This document shows positions 27,888-36,657 of a DNA stretch of 64,000 nucleotides, piece by piece. Source of the stretch: Streptomyces sp. 7-21 (GTDB lineage: Bacteria > Actinomycetota > Actinomycetes > Streptomycetales > Streptomycetaceae); assembly GCF_016741785.1 (NCBI RefSeq), contig NZ_JAERRL010000002.1:310001-374000 (forward strand). The letters are read 5' to 3'. The position numbers and the translations under genes were made by a program. The notes beneath the pieces were generated by a model, which was not told the DNA's origin, made no database searches, and saw only the letters and a program-made list of their open reading frames with translations. The number at the start of each line of letters is the position of its first letter. Within the stretch, counting starts at the first letter, position 1.

Positions 27888-28316
27888 CGCGTTCGAGGGG
27901 GGCGCACCGGCCAGCGAGCTACGGGGGACCTCACCGGAAGGAGCGGCTGCCCGGCAGCCTGCCCACCGCGGACCAGCCACGTGCGCCATGCGGCCCGCAG
28001 TCCGGTGACGCGTACATCCCGCCTTCGGGGATGCCGCATCCGCGGGCTCCTTACTGGCCGGTACGCGCAGGATCGCCCGCTCAGCCGGAGCCGGTCCGTG
28101 TCACTGAGGAAACCGCTCAGGAAACCCTGGCCGCTCAGCTGCGGCGTGGCGTCGATAACTATTCCGGTCAGGATGTTGTACCGCCCGCTTTGCAGGTCGC
28201 AGGCGGCCCCCCGCCAGCGAGGCGCCGCAGGCCGCCATGACGTTGCGCCCGACCGCGGGCGTCACCGCCGCTGCGTCCCGTAGCCCAGTACGCGGCCACG
28301 GCCGCGCTGGCGACGG
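27888..28316. other. Region without a clear gene, left of the GntR remnant
   Basis: About 430 bases with lower third-position G+C than the surroundings. One small frame, ATG 28031 to 28240 (69 residues, ending in an Arg/Pro stretch), has plausible codons but only a weak GGGG ribosome site and no recognised family. It overlaps the next ATG by ATGA. It may be debris of the same mobile or accessory segment as the truncated genes to the right. Confidence 0.3.
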
Positions 28317-28690
28317 CCAGAGATCCAGCGCCCCGGAGCGCTTTACCGCCAAGTCGCCGCCGCCATCCGCCGCTCCATCGCCAGTGGCGAGTACGAGCCC
28401 GGCAGCCTTCTCCCCTCGGAGGCTCAGCTCATCGCGCGGTACCAGGTCTCTCGGCCGACCGTACGCAACGCCATCTCTGCTCTCCGGGCTGAAGGACTCA
28501 TCGAGGTCAGCCACGGCAAAGGCAGCTTTGTCCGTAGCGCACCCACCGCGCTTGCCACCGTCGACCGCACGGTCACGCGTTCCCCCGAGGGCACATTTCA
28601 CATCGGCCACAAGGAGTGGAAACTGCACGAGCCTCTGGCAGTTCACCGCATCCACACCACCGCCGAGACCGGCCGCTTGCTCGGACTGGC
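28317..28690 (+). pseudogene. GntR-family regulator remnant, missing start and C-terminal domain
   Basis: The frame reads PEIQRPGALYRQVAAAIRRS, then LLPSEAQLIARYQVSRPTVR and GLIEVSHGKGSFVRS, a typical GntR winged helix, and continues to about HTTAETGRLLGL. No ATG, GTG or TTG exists between an in-frame stop at 28281 and the first conserved residue, so the start is lost. Near 28690 homology stops and the frame enters the antisense of a phosphotransferase gene. GntR proteins of this kind (KorSA-like) occur in actinobacterial integrative elements, which may be the origin. Confidence 0.7.
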
Positions 28691-29305
28691 GACGCGCCCC
28701 GCACGGTCGACTATGAGGTTACCGGTGTGCGCGTCCCCGTGGAGGGGGCCGACGGGCGACTCGAAGCGCAGTTCACTGAGTAAACCTTCAAGTTCCCGCC
28801 CACGCTGTCGAAGGAACGCCAAATCATCCTCCGGCACTCCGATCGCCCGCTCTATCCGGACGGCCGTCCGCCCGAACACAGGCAGCCGCTCCAGCCCTAG
28901 CTCATCGGGCACCGCCAGCGCGTGCAGGTCCCGCAGCACCGCGCTCAGCTCCCCGTACGTCGCGTCGCGATCGCCTTCGTTGATCCGGTACCAGAACGTT
29001 ACCGGGTGGCCGTCCACCACCAGCGGTTGTTCCACGTCATCCAGCACCCGAGCGGCCGGAAAACCCACCCTCTCCAGCCAGCGCGAGACAAGGACCTCCC
29101 TGCGCACCGCCGGGAGGTAGTCCGCGGATCGAGCGATGCGAACGATCACACCGGGTGTGTCCAGTCGATACAGCGCGTTCTCTCCGAGCCGGATCAGATG
29201 TGCTTCGTCACCATTCAGTCCGACCGCCCGGCACGCCGCCACCATCACCCCCGCAGCCCTCTCGGACGTGAGCCCTACGGATCCCCTTGCCCCGGCAGAC
29301 GGCAT
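28643..29305 (-). pseudogene. Aminoglycoside-phosphotransferase-like kinase, C-terminally truncated
   Basis: 220 residues from ATG 29305 (GGGGAG upstream). The N-lobe (LIRLGENALYRLDT, VIVRIAR) and the catalytic HGDAHTGNL motif are present, but right after DRAGRVA the expected metal-binding Asp motif (usually hydrophobic-DFE or DWE) is replaced by about ten residues read from the antisense of the GntR remnant. A kinase without that Asp and the C-lobe helices should be inactive. The break near 28690 is the same point where the GntR frame ends. Confidence 0.75.
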
Positions 29306-29438
29306 GCTGGACTCATCTCCCCTCACCACGACGCAGCCGCAGCACCACCGCCCAAACAGGCGACGGCGCTGCGGCAAACCACCAGATCGACGGTACCTAG
29401 CGCCCTGGCACGAGGGGAGCGGCCAGGACGACGGAGCC

Positions 29439-30128
29439 TCAGTCTTCAGCCGGAGCGATACCGGTCGGGCAGGAGCCGCCCCCCGACTGGTCACTTAGCT
29501 TGATTCCCGTGCCGCCGAGTCCGCAGTAGCCGGCGGGGTTCTTGTCGAGGTACTGCTGGTGGTAGTCCTCCGCCAGGTAGAACGGGCGGCCGTCGGCCGG
29601 CAGGATCTCCGTGGTGATCGGGCCGTACCCCGACTCGGTGAGCACCCGCTGGTAGGCGTCGCGCGACGCCTCGGCCGCGGACTGCTGGGCGGGGGAGTGA
29701 GTGAAGACCGCCGAGCGGTACTGCGTGCCGACGTCGTTGCCCTGGCGGAAGCCCTGGGTCGGGTCATGCGCCTCCCAGAAGACCTTCAGCAGCGTCTCGT
29801 AGCTGACCTGCTTGGGGTCGAACACCACGCGCACCGTCTCGGCGTGCCCCGTCATGCCGGAACACACCTCCTCGTACAGCGGGTGCGGCGTGATACCGCC
29901 CTGGTAGCCCACCAGCGTCGTCCACACGCCGGGGGTCTGCCAGAACCGGCGCTCCGCGCCCCAGAAGCAGCCCAGCGCGAAGTCGGCGACCTCCAGGTGC
30001 TCCGGGTACGGGCCCTCCAGCGGGTTCCCCAGCACGGTGTGCCGGTCGGCGACCCGGAAGGGGCGCTCCTCGCGGCCGGGCAGCGCCTCCTGCTGGGTGG
30101 GCAGGCGGTTCCGGAACGTGTACAGCAT
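29439..30128 (-). CDS. msrA: Peptide-methionine (S)-S-oxide reductase
   Basis: 229 residues. It repairs methionine-S-sulfoxide. Catalytic GCFWGAER is near residue 48, then [25 protein letters not shown] and [12 protein letters not shown]. The C-terminal resolving region has [10 protein letters not shown] and [11 protein letters not shown], but about nine extra residues (KLSDQSGGG) split them compared with the usual continuous GTGxSCP. ATG 30128 follows AAGGAGG. It lies 20 bases after the membrane/TPR-like gene on the same strand, so they form an operon. Confidence 0.9.
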   Translation of the reverse strand: MLYTFRNRLPTQQEALPGREERPFRVADRHTVLGNPLEGPYPEHLEVADFALGCFWGAERRFWQTPGVWTTLVGYQGGITPHPLYEEVCSGMTGHAETVRVVFDPKQVSYETLLKVFWEAHDPTQGFRQGNDVGTQYRSAVFTHSPAQQSAAEASRDAYQRVLTESGYGPITTEILPADGRPFYLAEDYHQQYLDKNPAGYCGLGGTGIKLSDQSGGGSCPTGIAPAED

Positions 30129-30148
30129 GTCGTGGCCTCCTTCGCGGG

Positions 30149-31354
30149 TCACTGGCGGGCAATGGCGAGGGCCCGGTAGGCCGCGTACTGGCGGGCGGGG
30201 TCCTCGCTGTCGACCCAGGGGATCGCCCCCACATAACCATCCACGGCGCGCACCTGTTCCGCCGCCTCCGCGTACCGCTCGGCGAGCACGAGGAAGTGCA
30301 GCAGCAGGTGGCGCACGTGCGGCTCCACCGGATGACCGGGGCGGGCGTGCGCCAGCGCGAACTGCGCTCCCTCGATCGCGTCGGCCACCACGGCGCCCTG
30401 GTAGACGCCGGGGGAGAGCGTCACGTCGGGCATGTGCTCGTAGGCGGCGAACAGCGGCAGCGCGGGCAGCATGCTGCCCTCCGGGGCGGTGCCCGCGGCG
30501 CGCTGGGCGAAGGCGTCAGCCTCCTTGCGGGAGCCGAACCACTTCTCCGACCAGTACGGCAGCGCCGCCAGGTGCGCGCCCATGTGCGCAGGGTCACGCT
30601 CGATGATCTTGGCCCACAGCTGCTCGAACTCCTCGCGGCTGTAGCTCAGGCCCCGCGCGATGAACAGCTCCGTGATGAACGGCACCGGGTCGCGGGGCGC
30701 CAGCCGGGACGCCTCGCCGCACACCGTGCGCGCCTCCTCCAGCACGATCCGGTACTCGGCAGCCGAGGGATCCGCCATGGCCTGCCAGGTCAGGAACTGC
30801 GCGTACACCTGCGCGCCGCCCGGGTCGCCGGGCTCCTCCATGCGCCAGCGGCGCAGCCAGCCGGCGTCCCGCGCCGGACCCTGCTTGCGCAGCAGCGGCG
30901 GGGTCGCCCCGGCCTCCGCCTCGGCCTGGCTCTCGCCCCCGGCGCCGCCGCCCGCGCGGCGCCACTCGGCCAGCTCCATGGCCGCCGCGCCCGCCAGCGA
31001 CTGCACCCGCTGCCAGCGCAGCTCCGAGTCGTCGGTGAGGGCCAGCAGCTGGCCGGCCGGGCGCCAGTCCTGCTCCCGCTGGGCCTCCTCCAGCGCCGCC
31101 ACCAGCTCCGGGTCCGGGCCGGGCAGCCGCACGTCCAGGTCCTCCACGGGCACCAGCCCCGCCGTCTGCGGCGCGGCGTCCTCGCCGGAGCCGCCGCCCC
31201 ACGGAAACGGAGACGAGGCCGGAGCCTGGCCCGGCGCCCCCGAGGCGTCGGCCGCGCGCTCGAGCTCCCGGCGCTCCTGCCGCCGGCGGATCGCGGGCAG
31301 CACGACCGCGCCGACGATGGCGGTCAGGGCGATGAGCAGCAGCACAGCTTCCAT
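30149..31354 (-). CDS. Conserved membrane-anchored protein, helical repeat-like
   Basis: 401 residues: one N-terminal membrane helix (about residues 3-22), a basic segment ([11 protein letters not shown]), an acidic/Gly-rich linker, then a helical domain (about 75-400) with pieces such as [21 protein letters not shown] and the motif [21 protein letters not shown]. It looks like a TPR-type scaffold facing the cytoplasm, with no catalytic motif. It sits directly before msrA in an operon, as in streptomycetes. Function unknown. Confidence 0.65.
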   Translation of the reverse strand: MEAVLLLIALTAIVGAVVLPAIRRRQERRELERAADASGAPGQAPASSPFPWGGGSGEDAAPQTAGLVPVEDLDVRLPGPDPELVAALEEAQREQDWRPAGQLLALTDDSELRWQRVQSLAGAAAMELAEWRRAGGGAGGESQAEAEAGATPPLLRKQGPARDAGWLRRWRMEEPGDPGGAQVYAQFLTWQAMADPSAAEYRIVLEEARTVCGEASRLAPRDPVPFITELFIARGLSYSREEFEQLWAKIIERDPAHMGAHLAALPYWSEKWFGSRKEADAFAQRAAGTAPEGSMLPALPLFAAYEHMPDVTLSPGVYQGAVVADAIEGAQFALAHARPGHPVEPHVRHLLLHFLVLAERYAEAAEQVRAVDGYVGAIPWVDSEDPARQYAAYRALAIARQ

Positions 31355-31453
31355 AGCGGAGCGAGTTCCCCCTGTCGCGGTATCCCGGGCCCGGCGGGCC
31401 CGCCGGCCGTGTGACGAGCCTACGTCCACGGTACGGCCCACTAGCGTGTACCC

Positions 31454-32620
31454 ATGAACGAGCAGCCGAACGGGCAGCGCTTCGAGACGCTGGCCATTCA
31501 CGCGGGGCAGGAGCCCGATCCACTGACCGGGGCCGTCGTGCCGCCCATCCACCAGGTCTCCACCTTCAAGCAGGACGGCGTGGGCGGACTGCGCGGCGGA
31601 TACGAGTACAGCCGCTCGGCCAACCCGACCAGGACCGCGCTGGAGGAGAACCTGGCGGCGCTGGAAGGCGGGCGCCGCGGCCTGGCGTTCGCCTCCGGGC
31701 TCGCCGCCGAGGACTGCCTGCTGCGCACCCTGCTGCGCCCCGGTGACCACCTGGTGATCCCCAACGACGCCTACGGCGGCACGTTCCGGCTCATCGCGCG
31801 CGTCGTGGAGCGCTGGGGCGTGGCCTGGACGGCGGCCGACACCACCGACCCCGGTGCCGTGCGCGCCGCGCTGCGGCCCGAGACCAAGGCGGTGTGGGTG
31901 GAGACGCCGTCCAACCCGCTGCTGGGCATCACCGACATCGCGGCCATCGCCGCGCTGACGCGGGACGCGGGCGTGCGCCTCGTCGTCGACAACACCTTCG
32001 CCAGCCCGTACCTCCAGCAGCCGCTGGCGCTCGGCGCGGACGTCGTCGTGCACTCGACCACCAAGTACCTCGGCGGCCACTCGGACGTCGTCGGCGGGGC
32101 CCTGGTCACCGCCGACGAGGAGCTCGCCGAGGAGCTGGCCTTCCACCAGAACGCCATGGGCGCCGTCGCCGGCCCGTTCGACTCCTGGCTGGTGCTGCGC
32201 GGCATCAAGACGCTGGCGGTGCGCATGGACCGGCACAGCGCCAACGCCGCCCGCATCGCCAGGGCGCTGGCCGCGCACCCGGCCGTGACGTCGGTCGCCT
32301 ACCCCGGGCTGCCGTCCCACCCGGGGCACGAGACCGCCGCGAAGCAGATGCGCGGATTCGGCGGCATGGTCTCGTTCCGCGTCGCAGGCGGTGAGGAGGC
32401 GGCGGTCCGCGTCTGCGAGCGCACGCGGATCTTCACCCTCGGCGAGTCACTCGGAGGAGTGGAATCGCTGATCGAGCACCCCGGGCGGATGACGCACGCC
32501 TCGGCGGCGGGCTCGGAGCTGGAGGTCCCCGCGGATCTGGTGCGGCTGTCGGTCGGCATCGAGTCCGGGGACGACCTGCTCGCCGACGTGCTGGAGGCGC
32601 TCTCGGGCATCACGCCCTGA
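31454..32620 (+). CDS. metB: Cystathionine gamma-synthase
   Basis: 388-residue Cys/Met-metabolism PLP enzyme. The PLP Lys is residue 204 in HSTTKYLGGHSD. Also seen: YSRSANPTR, ASGLAAED, ETPSNPLLGITD, VVDNTFASPY, and the C-terminal SLGGVESLIEHP and SVGIE. The enzyme joins an activated homoserine with cysteine to make cystathionine, or can act as a lyase; sequence alone does not separate synthase from gamma-lyase. ATG 31454 is 99 bases from the divergent membrane-protein gene. Confidence 0.9.
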   Translation: MNEQPNGQRFETLAIHAGQEPDPLTGAVVPPIHQVSTFKQDGVGGLRGGYEYSRSANPTRTALEENLAALEGGRRGLAFASGLAAEDCLLRTLLRPGDHLVIPNDAYGGTFRLIARVVERWGVAWTAADTTDPGAVRAALRPETKAVWVETPSNPLLGITDIAAIAALTRDAGVRLVVDNTFASPYLQQPLALGADVVVHSTTKYLGGHSDVVGGALVTADEELAEELAFHQNAMGAVAGPFDSWLVLRGIKTLAVRMDRHSANAARIARALAAHPAVTSVAYPGLPSHPGHETAAKQMRGFGGMVSFRVAGGEEAAVRVCERTRIFTLGESLGGVESLIEHPGRMTHASAAGSELEVPADLVRLSVGIESGDDLLADVLEALSGITP

Positions 32621-32667
32621 CGTCACGCCCTGGCGTCACGGTCTGACGCGCGGTCCGGCACGGGGGC

Positions 32668-33159
32668 CTACTGGTCCCCGGCAGGCCGCTGGCTGAGGTG
32701 GGAGATGGCGGAGTTCAGGCGGGCCAGCAGCACGCAGAAGGTCGTCATCTCCTCCTCGGTCCAGTCCTGGGTCAGGGCGCTCATCAGGTCACGGCGCGAG
32801 GACCGCACCTCGTCGAGCCGCTCGCTGCCGCGCGGCGAGAGCGAGAGCACCACCGCGCGGCCGTCGTCCGGGTCGGCGCTGCGGCTCACCAGCCCGGAGT
32901 CGACCAGCGGCGCGACCTGGCGCGTCACCGTCGAGGAGTCGATGCCCATGCCGGCGGCCAGGGCCTTCACCCCGGTCGGCCCGTCCTGGTCGAGTCTGCT
33001 CAGCAGCAGATAGGCGGCGCGGTCCATGGAGTTCCGCGCCGGGCCGAGCCCGGCGAGGCGTGTCTGCTCCGCGCGGCGGGCGAAGACGGCCACCTCGTGC
33101 TGGAAGACGTCGAGCAGCTGCGTGGTGTGGGACGCGGGTGCGGTGGGTTCAGGGGTCAT
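32668..33159 (-). CDS. MarR-family transcriptional regulator
   Basis: 163 residues with the MarR winged helix (about 50-115): YLLLSRL, GVKALAAGMGIDSSTVTRQVAPL, and the wing SADPDDGRAVVLSLSPRG. Flanking helices form the dimer interface. Convergent with metB and divergent from the threonine ammonia-lyase gene, with 169 bases between the starts. Ligand and target are not evident. Confidence 0.88.
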   Translation of the reverse strand: MTPEPTAPASHTTQLLDVFQHEVAVFARRAEQTRLAGLGPARNSMDRAAYLLLSRLDQDGPTGVKALAAGMGIDSSTVTRQVAPLVDSGLVSRSADPDDGRAVVLSLSPRGSERLDEVRSSRRDLMSALTQDWTEEEMTTFCVLLARLNSAISHLSQRPAGDQ

Positions 33160-33328
33160 GTCCGGAAGAAATCAGTGTCGGCGACTGCGGATATCGCGGG
33201 GCGGGGTTGCCAGTTGGGCCACAGAGTACGCCGCCCGGCGGGGGCGCGTAGGCCCTATGCACGAACCCGTTCCGTGCGCGGTGACGACCGGGTGCGCCGC
33301 GCTGTCGCGCGCCTGACAGACTGGCGGC

Positions 33329-34534
33329 ATGGCCCAGCCCGGACTCGACGATGTGCTCGCGGCGCAGAAGACGCTCGCGGGCGTGGCCCGCGTGACCGCC
33401 CTGGAGGGCAGCCGCCACCTGAGCGCACTCGTCGGCGCTCCCGTCCACCTCAAGTGCGAGAACCTCCAGCGCGCCGGATCGTTCAAGCTGCGGGGCGCCT
33501 ACGTCCGCATCGCGGGCCTGACGGCCGCCGAGCGGGAGCGGGGCGTCGTCGCGGCCAGCGCGGGCAACCACGCGCAGGGCGTGGCGCTGGCGGCGTCGCT
33601 GCTGGGCGTGCGTTCCACGGTGTTCATGCCCGAGGGCGCGCCGCTGCCGAAGATGGCGGCGACGCGGGAGTACGGCGCCGAGGTGCGCACGCACGGCCAG
33701 GTGGTCGACGAGGCGCTGGTCGCGGCGCAGGAGTACGCCGAGCGCACCGGTGCGGTGCTGATCCATCCCTTCGACCACCCCGACGTGGTGGCCGGGCAGG
33801 GCACGGTGGGGCTGGAGATCCTGGAGCAGTGCCCCGAGGTGCGGACCATCGTGGTCGGCATGGGCGGCGGCGGGCTCGCGGCGGGCATCGCGGTCGCGGT
33901 GAAGCGGCTGCGGCCGGATGTGCGGATCGTCGGGGTGCAGGCGGAGGGGGCAGCGGCGTACCCGCCGTCGCTGGCGGCGGGCCGCCCGGTGCCGCTGCCG
34001 CGGATGTCCACGATGGCGGACGGCATCAAGGTCGGTTGTCCGGGTGAGGTGCCGTTCCGGATCGTCGCCGGTCTGGTGGACGAGATCACGACCGTCACCG
34101 AGGACCAGCTGTCAGCCGCGCTGCTGCTGTGCCTGGAGCGGGCGAAGCTGGTCGTGGAGCCGGCGGGCGCCTCGCCGGTGGCGGCGCTGCTGGCCGCGCC
34201 CGAGGCGTTCGAGGGACCGCTGGTGGCCGTGCTGTCCGGCGGGAACATCGACCCGCTGATGCTTCAGCGCATCCTGCGGCACGGCATGGCCGCCGCGGGC
34301 CGGTACCTGTCGCTGCGGCTGCGGCTGTCGGACCGGCCGGGGGCGCTGGCCGCGCTGCTGAGCGAGCTGTCCGTGACGGGTGCCAACGTCCTGGCCGTCA
34401 ACCATGTGCGGACCGATCCGCGTCTTGGCGTGAGCGAGGTGGAGGTCGAGGTGCAGGCCGAGACACGAGGGCCCGCGCACTGCGCCGAAGTGTCCGAAGC
34501 GCTGCGCGCGGCCGGCTACCGGATCCTGGGCTGA
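33329..34534 (+). CDS. ilvA: Threonine ammonia-lyase with ACT domain
   Basis: 401 residues. Fold-type II PLP enzyme that turns threonine into 2-oxobutanoate. The PLP Lys is residue 53 (GSFKLRGA). ASAGNHAQGVA, MPEGAPLPK, GGGGLAAG for the phosphate, and a single C-terminal ACT domain (about 325-400, SDRPGALAALLSELSVTGANV). The short regulatory part is that of the biodegradative or CTHBA-type threonine dehydratases, so isoleucine inhibition may be weak. The starting oxobutanoate can feed isoleucine or propionyl-CoA. Confidence 0.9.
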   Translation: MAQPGLDDVLAAQKTLAGVARVTALEGSRHLSALVGAPVHLKCENLQRAGSFKLRGAYVRIAGLTAAERERGVVAASAGNHAQGVALAASLLGVRSTVFMPEGAPLPKMAATREYGAEVRTHGQVVDEALVAAQEYAERTGAVLIHPFDHPDVVAGQGTVGLEILEQCPEVRTIVVGMGGGGLAAGIAVAVKRLRPDVRIVGVQAEGAAAYPPSLAAGRPVPLPRMSTMADGIKVGCPGEVPFRIVAGLVDEITTVTEDQLSAALLLCLERAKLVVEPAGASPVAALLAAPEAFEGPLVAVLSGGNIDPLMLQRILRHGMAAAGRYLSLRLRLSDRPGALAALLSELSVTGANVLAVNHVRTDPRLGVSEVEVEVQAETRGPAHCAEVSEALRAAGYRILG

Positions 34535-34558
34535 CGGCGGCTGACCGAAAACGGCTAA

Positions 34559-34572
34559 CGCGATACATCGCG
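34559..34572. promoter_or_regulatory. Short palindrome in the exporter promoter
   Basis: CGCGATACATCGCG: 6-bp arms with a two-base centre, followed seven bases later by TACACT, a good -10 box. It lies 71 bases before the ABC ATPase start. Its placement at the -35 position suggests a repressor operator. Confidence 0.4.
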
Positions 34573-34642
34573 ACTCTCTACACTGGCGCCACCGCCCCCA
34601 CGGGGCGACCCTGAAGACCAACCCACCAACTGGGGAGACCAC

Positions 34643-35635
34643 ATGCCAGGCGCCATCTACGCCGAAGGGCTGGTCAAGACCTTCGGCGACGTCAGGGCAC
34701 TGGACGGTGTCGACATCGACGTGCCCGAGGGCACCGTGCTCGGCCTGCTCGGCCCCAACGGCGCGGGCAAGACGACCACGGTGCGGGTGCTGACCACGCT
34801 GCTGCGGCCCGACGGCGGGCGCGCCGAGGTCGCCGGGCTCGACGTCCTGAAATACCCCAACCAGGTGCGTCGCTCCATCGGGCTGTCCGGGCAGTTCGCC
34901 GCCGTGGACGAGTACCTGACGGGCCGGGAGAATCTCCAGATGGTCGGCGAGCTGTACCAGCTGACCTCGAAGGACGCCCGGCGCCGCGCGGACGAGCTGC
35001 TGGAGCGGTTCAACCTGGCCGATGCCGCCGACCGGATCGCGAAGACCTACTCGGGCGGCATGCGCCGCCGCCTCGACCTCGCGGCGGCGCTCGTCGTCAG
35101 CCCGCCCGTGATGTTCATGGACGAGCCGACCACCGGGCTCGACCCCCGCAACCGCCAGCAGCTGTGGGACGTCATCAAGGAGCTGGTCGCCGGCGGCACC
35201 ACGATGCTGCTGACCACGCAGTACCTGGAGGAGGCGGACAACCTCGCCGACACCATCGCCGTGGTCGACCACGGCAAGGTCATCGCCCGCGGCACCTCCG
35301 ACCAGCTGAAGAGCCAGACCGGGGGCGACGTCGTAGAGGTCACGCTGCACGACCGCGACCGCGTCGAGGACGCCGAGAGCGTGCTGCGCGCGCTCGGCGA
35401 CGGCGACGTCACCTACACGCCCCACGTCCGCAAGCTCAGCGTCCCGGCCTCGGGCGGCGCGAAGCTGCTGGCGGAGGTCATCAGGGAGCTGGACCACCGG
35501 GGCGTGGAGATCGACGACATCGGGCTGCGCCGCCCGACCCTTGACGACGTGTTCATCTCGCTGACGGGCCACGCCGCCGAAGCGGACGAGGCCGCGGACG
35601 GCACCGCCGGGACCAAGGAGACCAGCACACCGTGA
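34643..35635 (+). CDS. ABC transporter ATPase, DrrA type
   Basis: 330 residues. Walker A GPNGAGKTT (about 39-47), Q-loop GLSGQFAAVDEYLTG, signature YSGGMRRRLD, Walker B VMFMDEPTTGLD, and the DrrA-specific C-terminal domain (about 225-300, VVEVTLHDRD). Daunorubicin-resistance-type ATPases power export of drugs or lipids with a separate permease. Overlaps the permease start by GTGA. Preceded by an operator-like palindrome, so it may be induced by substrate. Confidence 0.92.
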   Translation: MPGAIYAEGLVKTFGDVRALDGVDIDVPEGTVLGLLGPNGAGKTTTVRVLTTLLRPDGGRAEVAGLDVLKYPNQVRRSIGLSGQFAAVDEYLTGRENLQMVGELYQLTSKDARRRADELLERFNLADAADRIAKTYSGGMRRRLDLAAALVVSPPVMFMDEPTTGLDPRNRQQLWDVIKELVAGGTTMLLTTQYLEEADNLADTIAVVDHGKVIARGTSDQLKSQTGGDVVEVTLHDRDRVEDAESVLRALGDGDVTYTPHVRKLSVPASGGAKLLAEVIRELDHRGVEIDDIGLRRPTLDDVFISLTGHAAEADEAADGTAGTKETSTP

Positions 35636-36504
35636 GCATCGCCACCCAGGACACCACCACCAAGCCGATGGCGCGGTCCGGCGAGTCCATCGGCGTCCGC
35701 CAGAGCCTGCACGACTCCCTGGTCGTCGCCAAGCGGAACCTGCTGCGGATGCTGCGCATACCCGAGGTCATCATCTTCAGCCTCGTGCAGCCCATCATGT
35801 TCGTGGTGCTGTTCGCGTACATCTTCGGCGGCTCGATCAACCTCCCCGGCGCCGGGCTCGACCCGGGGGCGTACCGCGAGTACCTGATGGGCGGGATCTT
35901 CGCCCAGACGGTCACCTTCGCCACCGCGGGCTCCAGCGCCGGCATCGCCGAGGACATGCAGAAGGGCATCATCGACCGCTTCCGCTCGCTGCCGATGGCG
36001 CGCGGCGCCGTGCTGACCGGCCGGACGTTCGCCGACACCGTGCAGACGACGGTCATCCTGCTGGTCATGGCGATCGTCGCCTTCCTGGTCGGCTGGCGCA
36101 TCCACGGCGGCGTGCTCAACGCGCTGCTCGCCTTCGCGCTGCTGCTCCTGCTCGGCTATGCCTTCACCTGGATCGGCGCGCTGATCGGCCTGTCGGTGCG
36201 CACCCCGGAGGCGGCGACCTCGGCCGGGCTGGTCTGGCTGTTCCCGCTGACGTTCGTCTCCGTGGCGTTCGTGCCCTCCGAGAACATGCCGGGCTGGCTC
36301 CAGCCGGTCGCGGAGTGGAACCCGTTCAGCGCCACGGTGCTCGCGGTGCGGGAGCTGTTCGACAACCTGCCGGCGGGCTACCAGGCGCCGGACGCCTGGC
36401 CGATGCAGCACCCGGCGCTGGCGTCGTTCCTGTGGTCGGCCGTCATCATCGCCGTCTTCAGGACGCTGGCCGTACGCAAGTACCGGACCACCGCCTCCCG
36501 CTAG
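35632..36504 (+). CDS. ABC transporter permease, DrrB type
   Basis: 290 residues with six predicted membrane segments of the ABC-2 type: IIFSLVQPIMFVVLFAYIFGG first, then segments near 85-105, 140-165, 170-195, 200-215 and 260-282. GTG 35632 overlaps the ATPase stop, so the pair is translationally coupled. A short N-terminal cytoplasmic stretch precedes the first helix. Export substrate unknown; no drug cluster is adjacent. Confidence 0.9.
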   Translation: MSIATQDTTTKPMARSGESIGVRQSLHDSLVVAKRNLLRMLRIPEVIIFSLVQPIMFVVLFAYIFGGSINLPGAGLDPGAYREYLMGGIFAQTVTFATAGSSAGIAEDMQKGIIDRFRSLPMARGAVLTGRTFADTVQTTVILLVMAIVAFLVGWRIHGGVLNALLAFALLLLLGYAFTWIGALIGLSVRTPEAATSAGLVWLFPLTFVSVAFVPSENMPGWLQPVAEWNPFSATVLAVRELFDNLPAGYQAPDAWPMQHPALASFLWSAVIIAVFRTLAVRKYRTTASR

Positions 36505-36657
36505 CCGCATCACCTCCCGCCCCGGGCCGGCCGGAGTCCCCGCCGGCTCACCCTTGACCGCACCGTTGCCCGCCTGCCCGTTCGGATACGGGCGCCCTCG
36601 GGTAGGCGAAGGGATACGCCTGATCACCGGGGAGACCAACGAGGGGGAGGGGTGCCT

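Noticed and set aside
28031..28240. 69-codon frame before the GntR remnant as a real gene
   Set aside because: Codons are plausible, but the ribosome site is weak and no family is recognised; kept only as a note in the regional entry.
28237..28716. 160-codon plus-strand frame over the GntR remnant
   Set aside because: Ser/Pro/Arg-rich reading of the wrong frame; the GntR homology lies in the adjacent frame.
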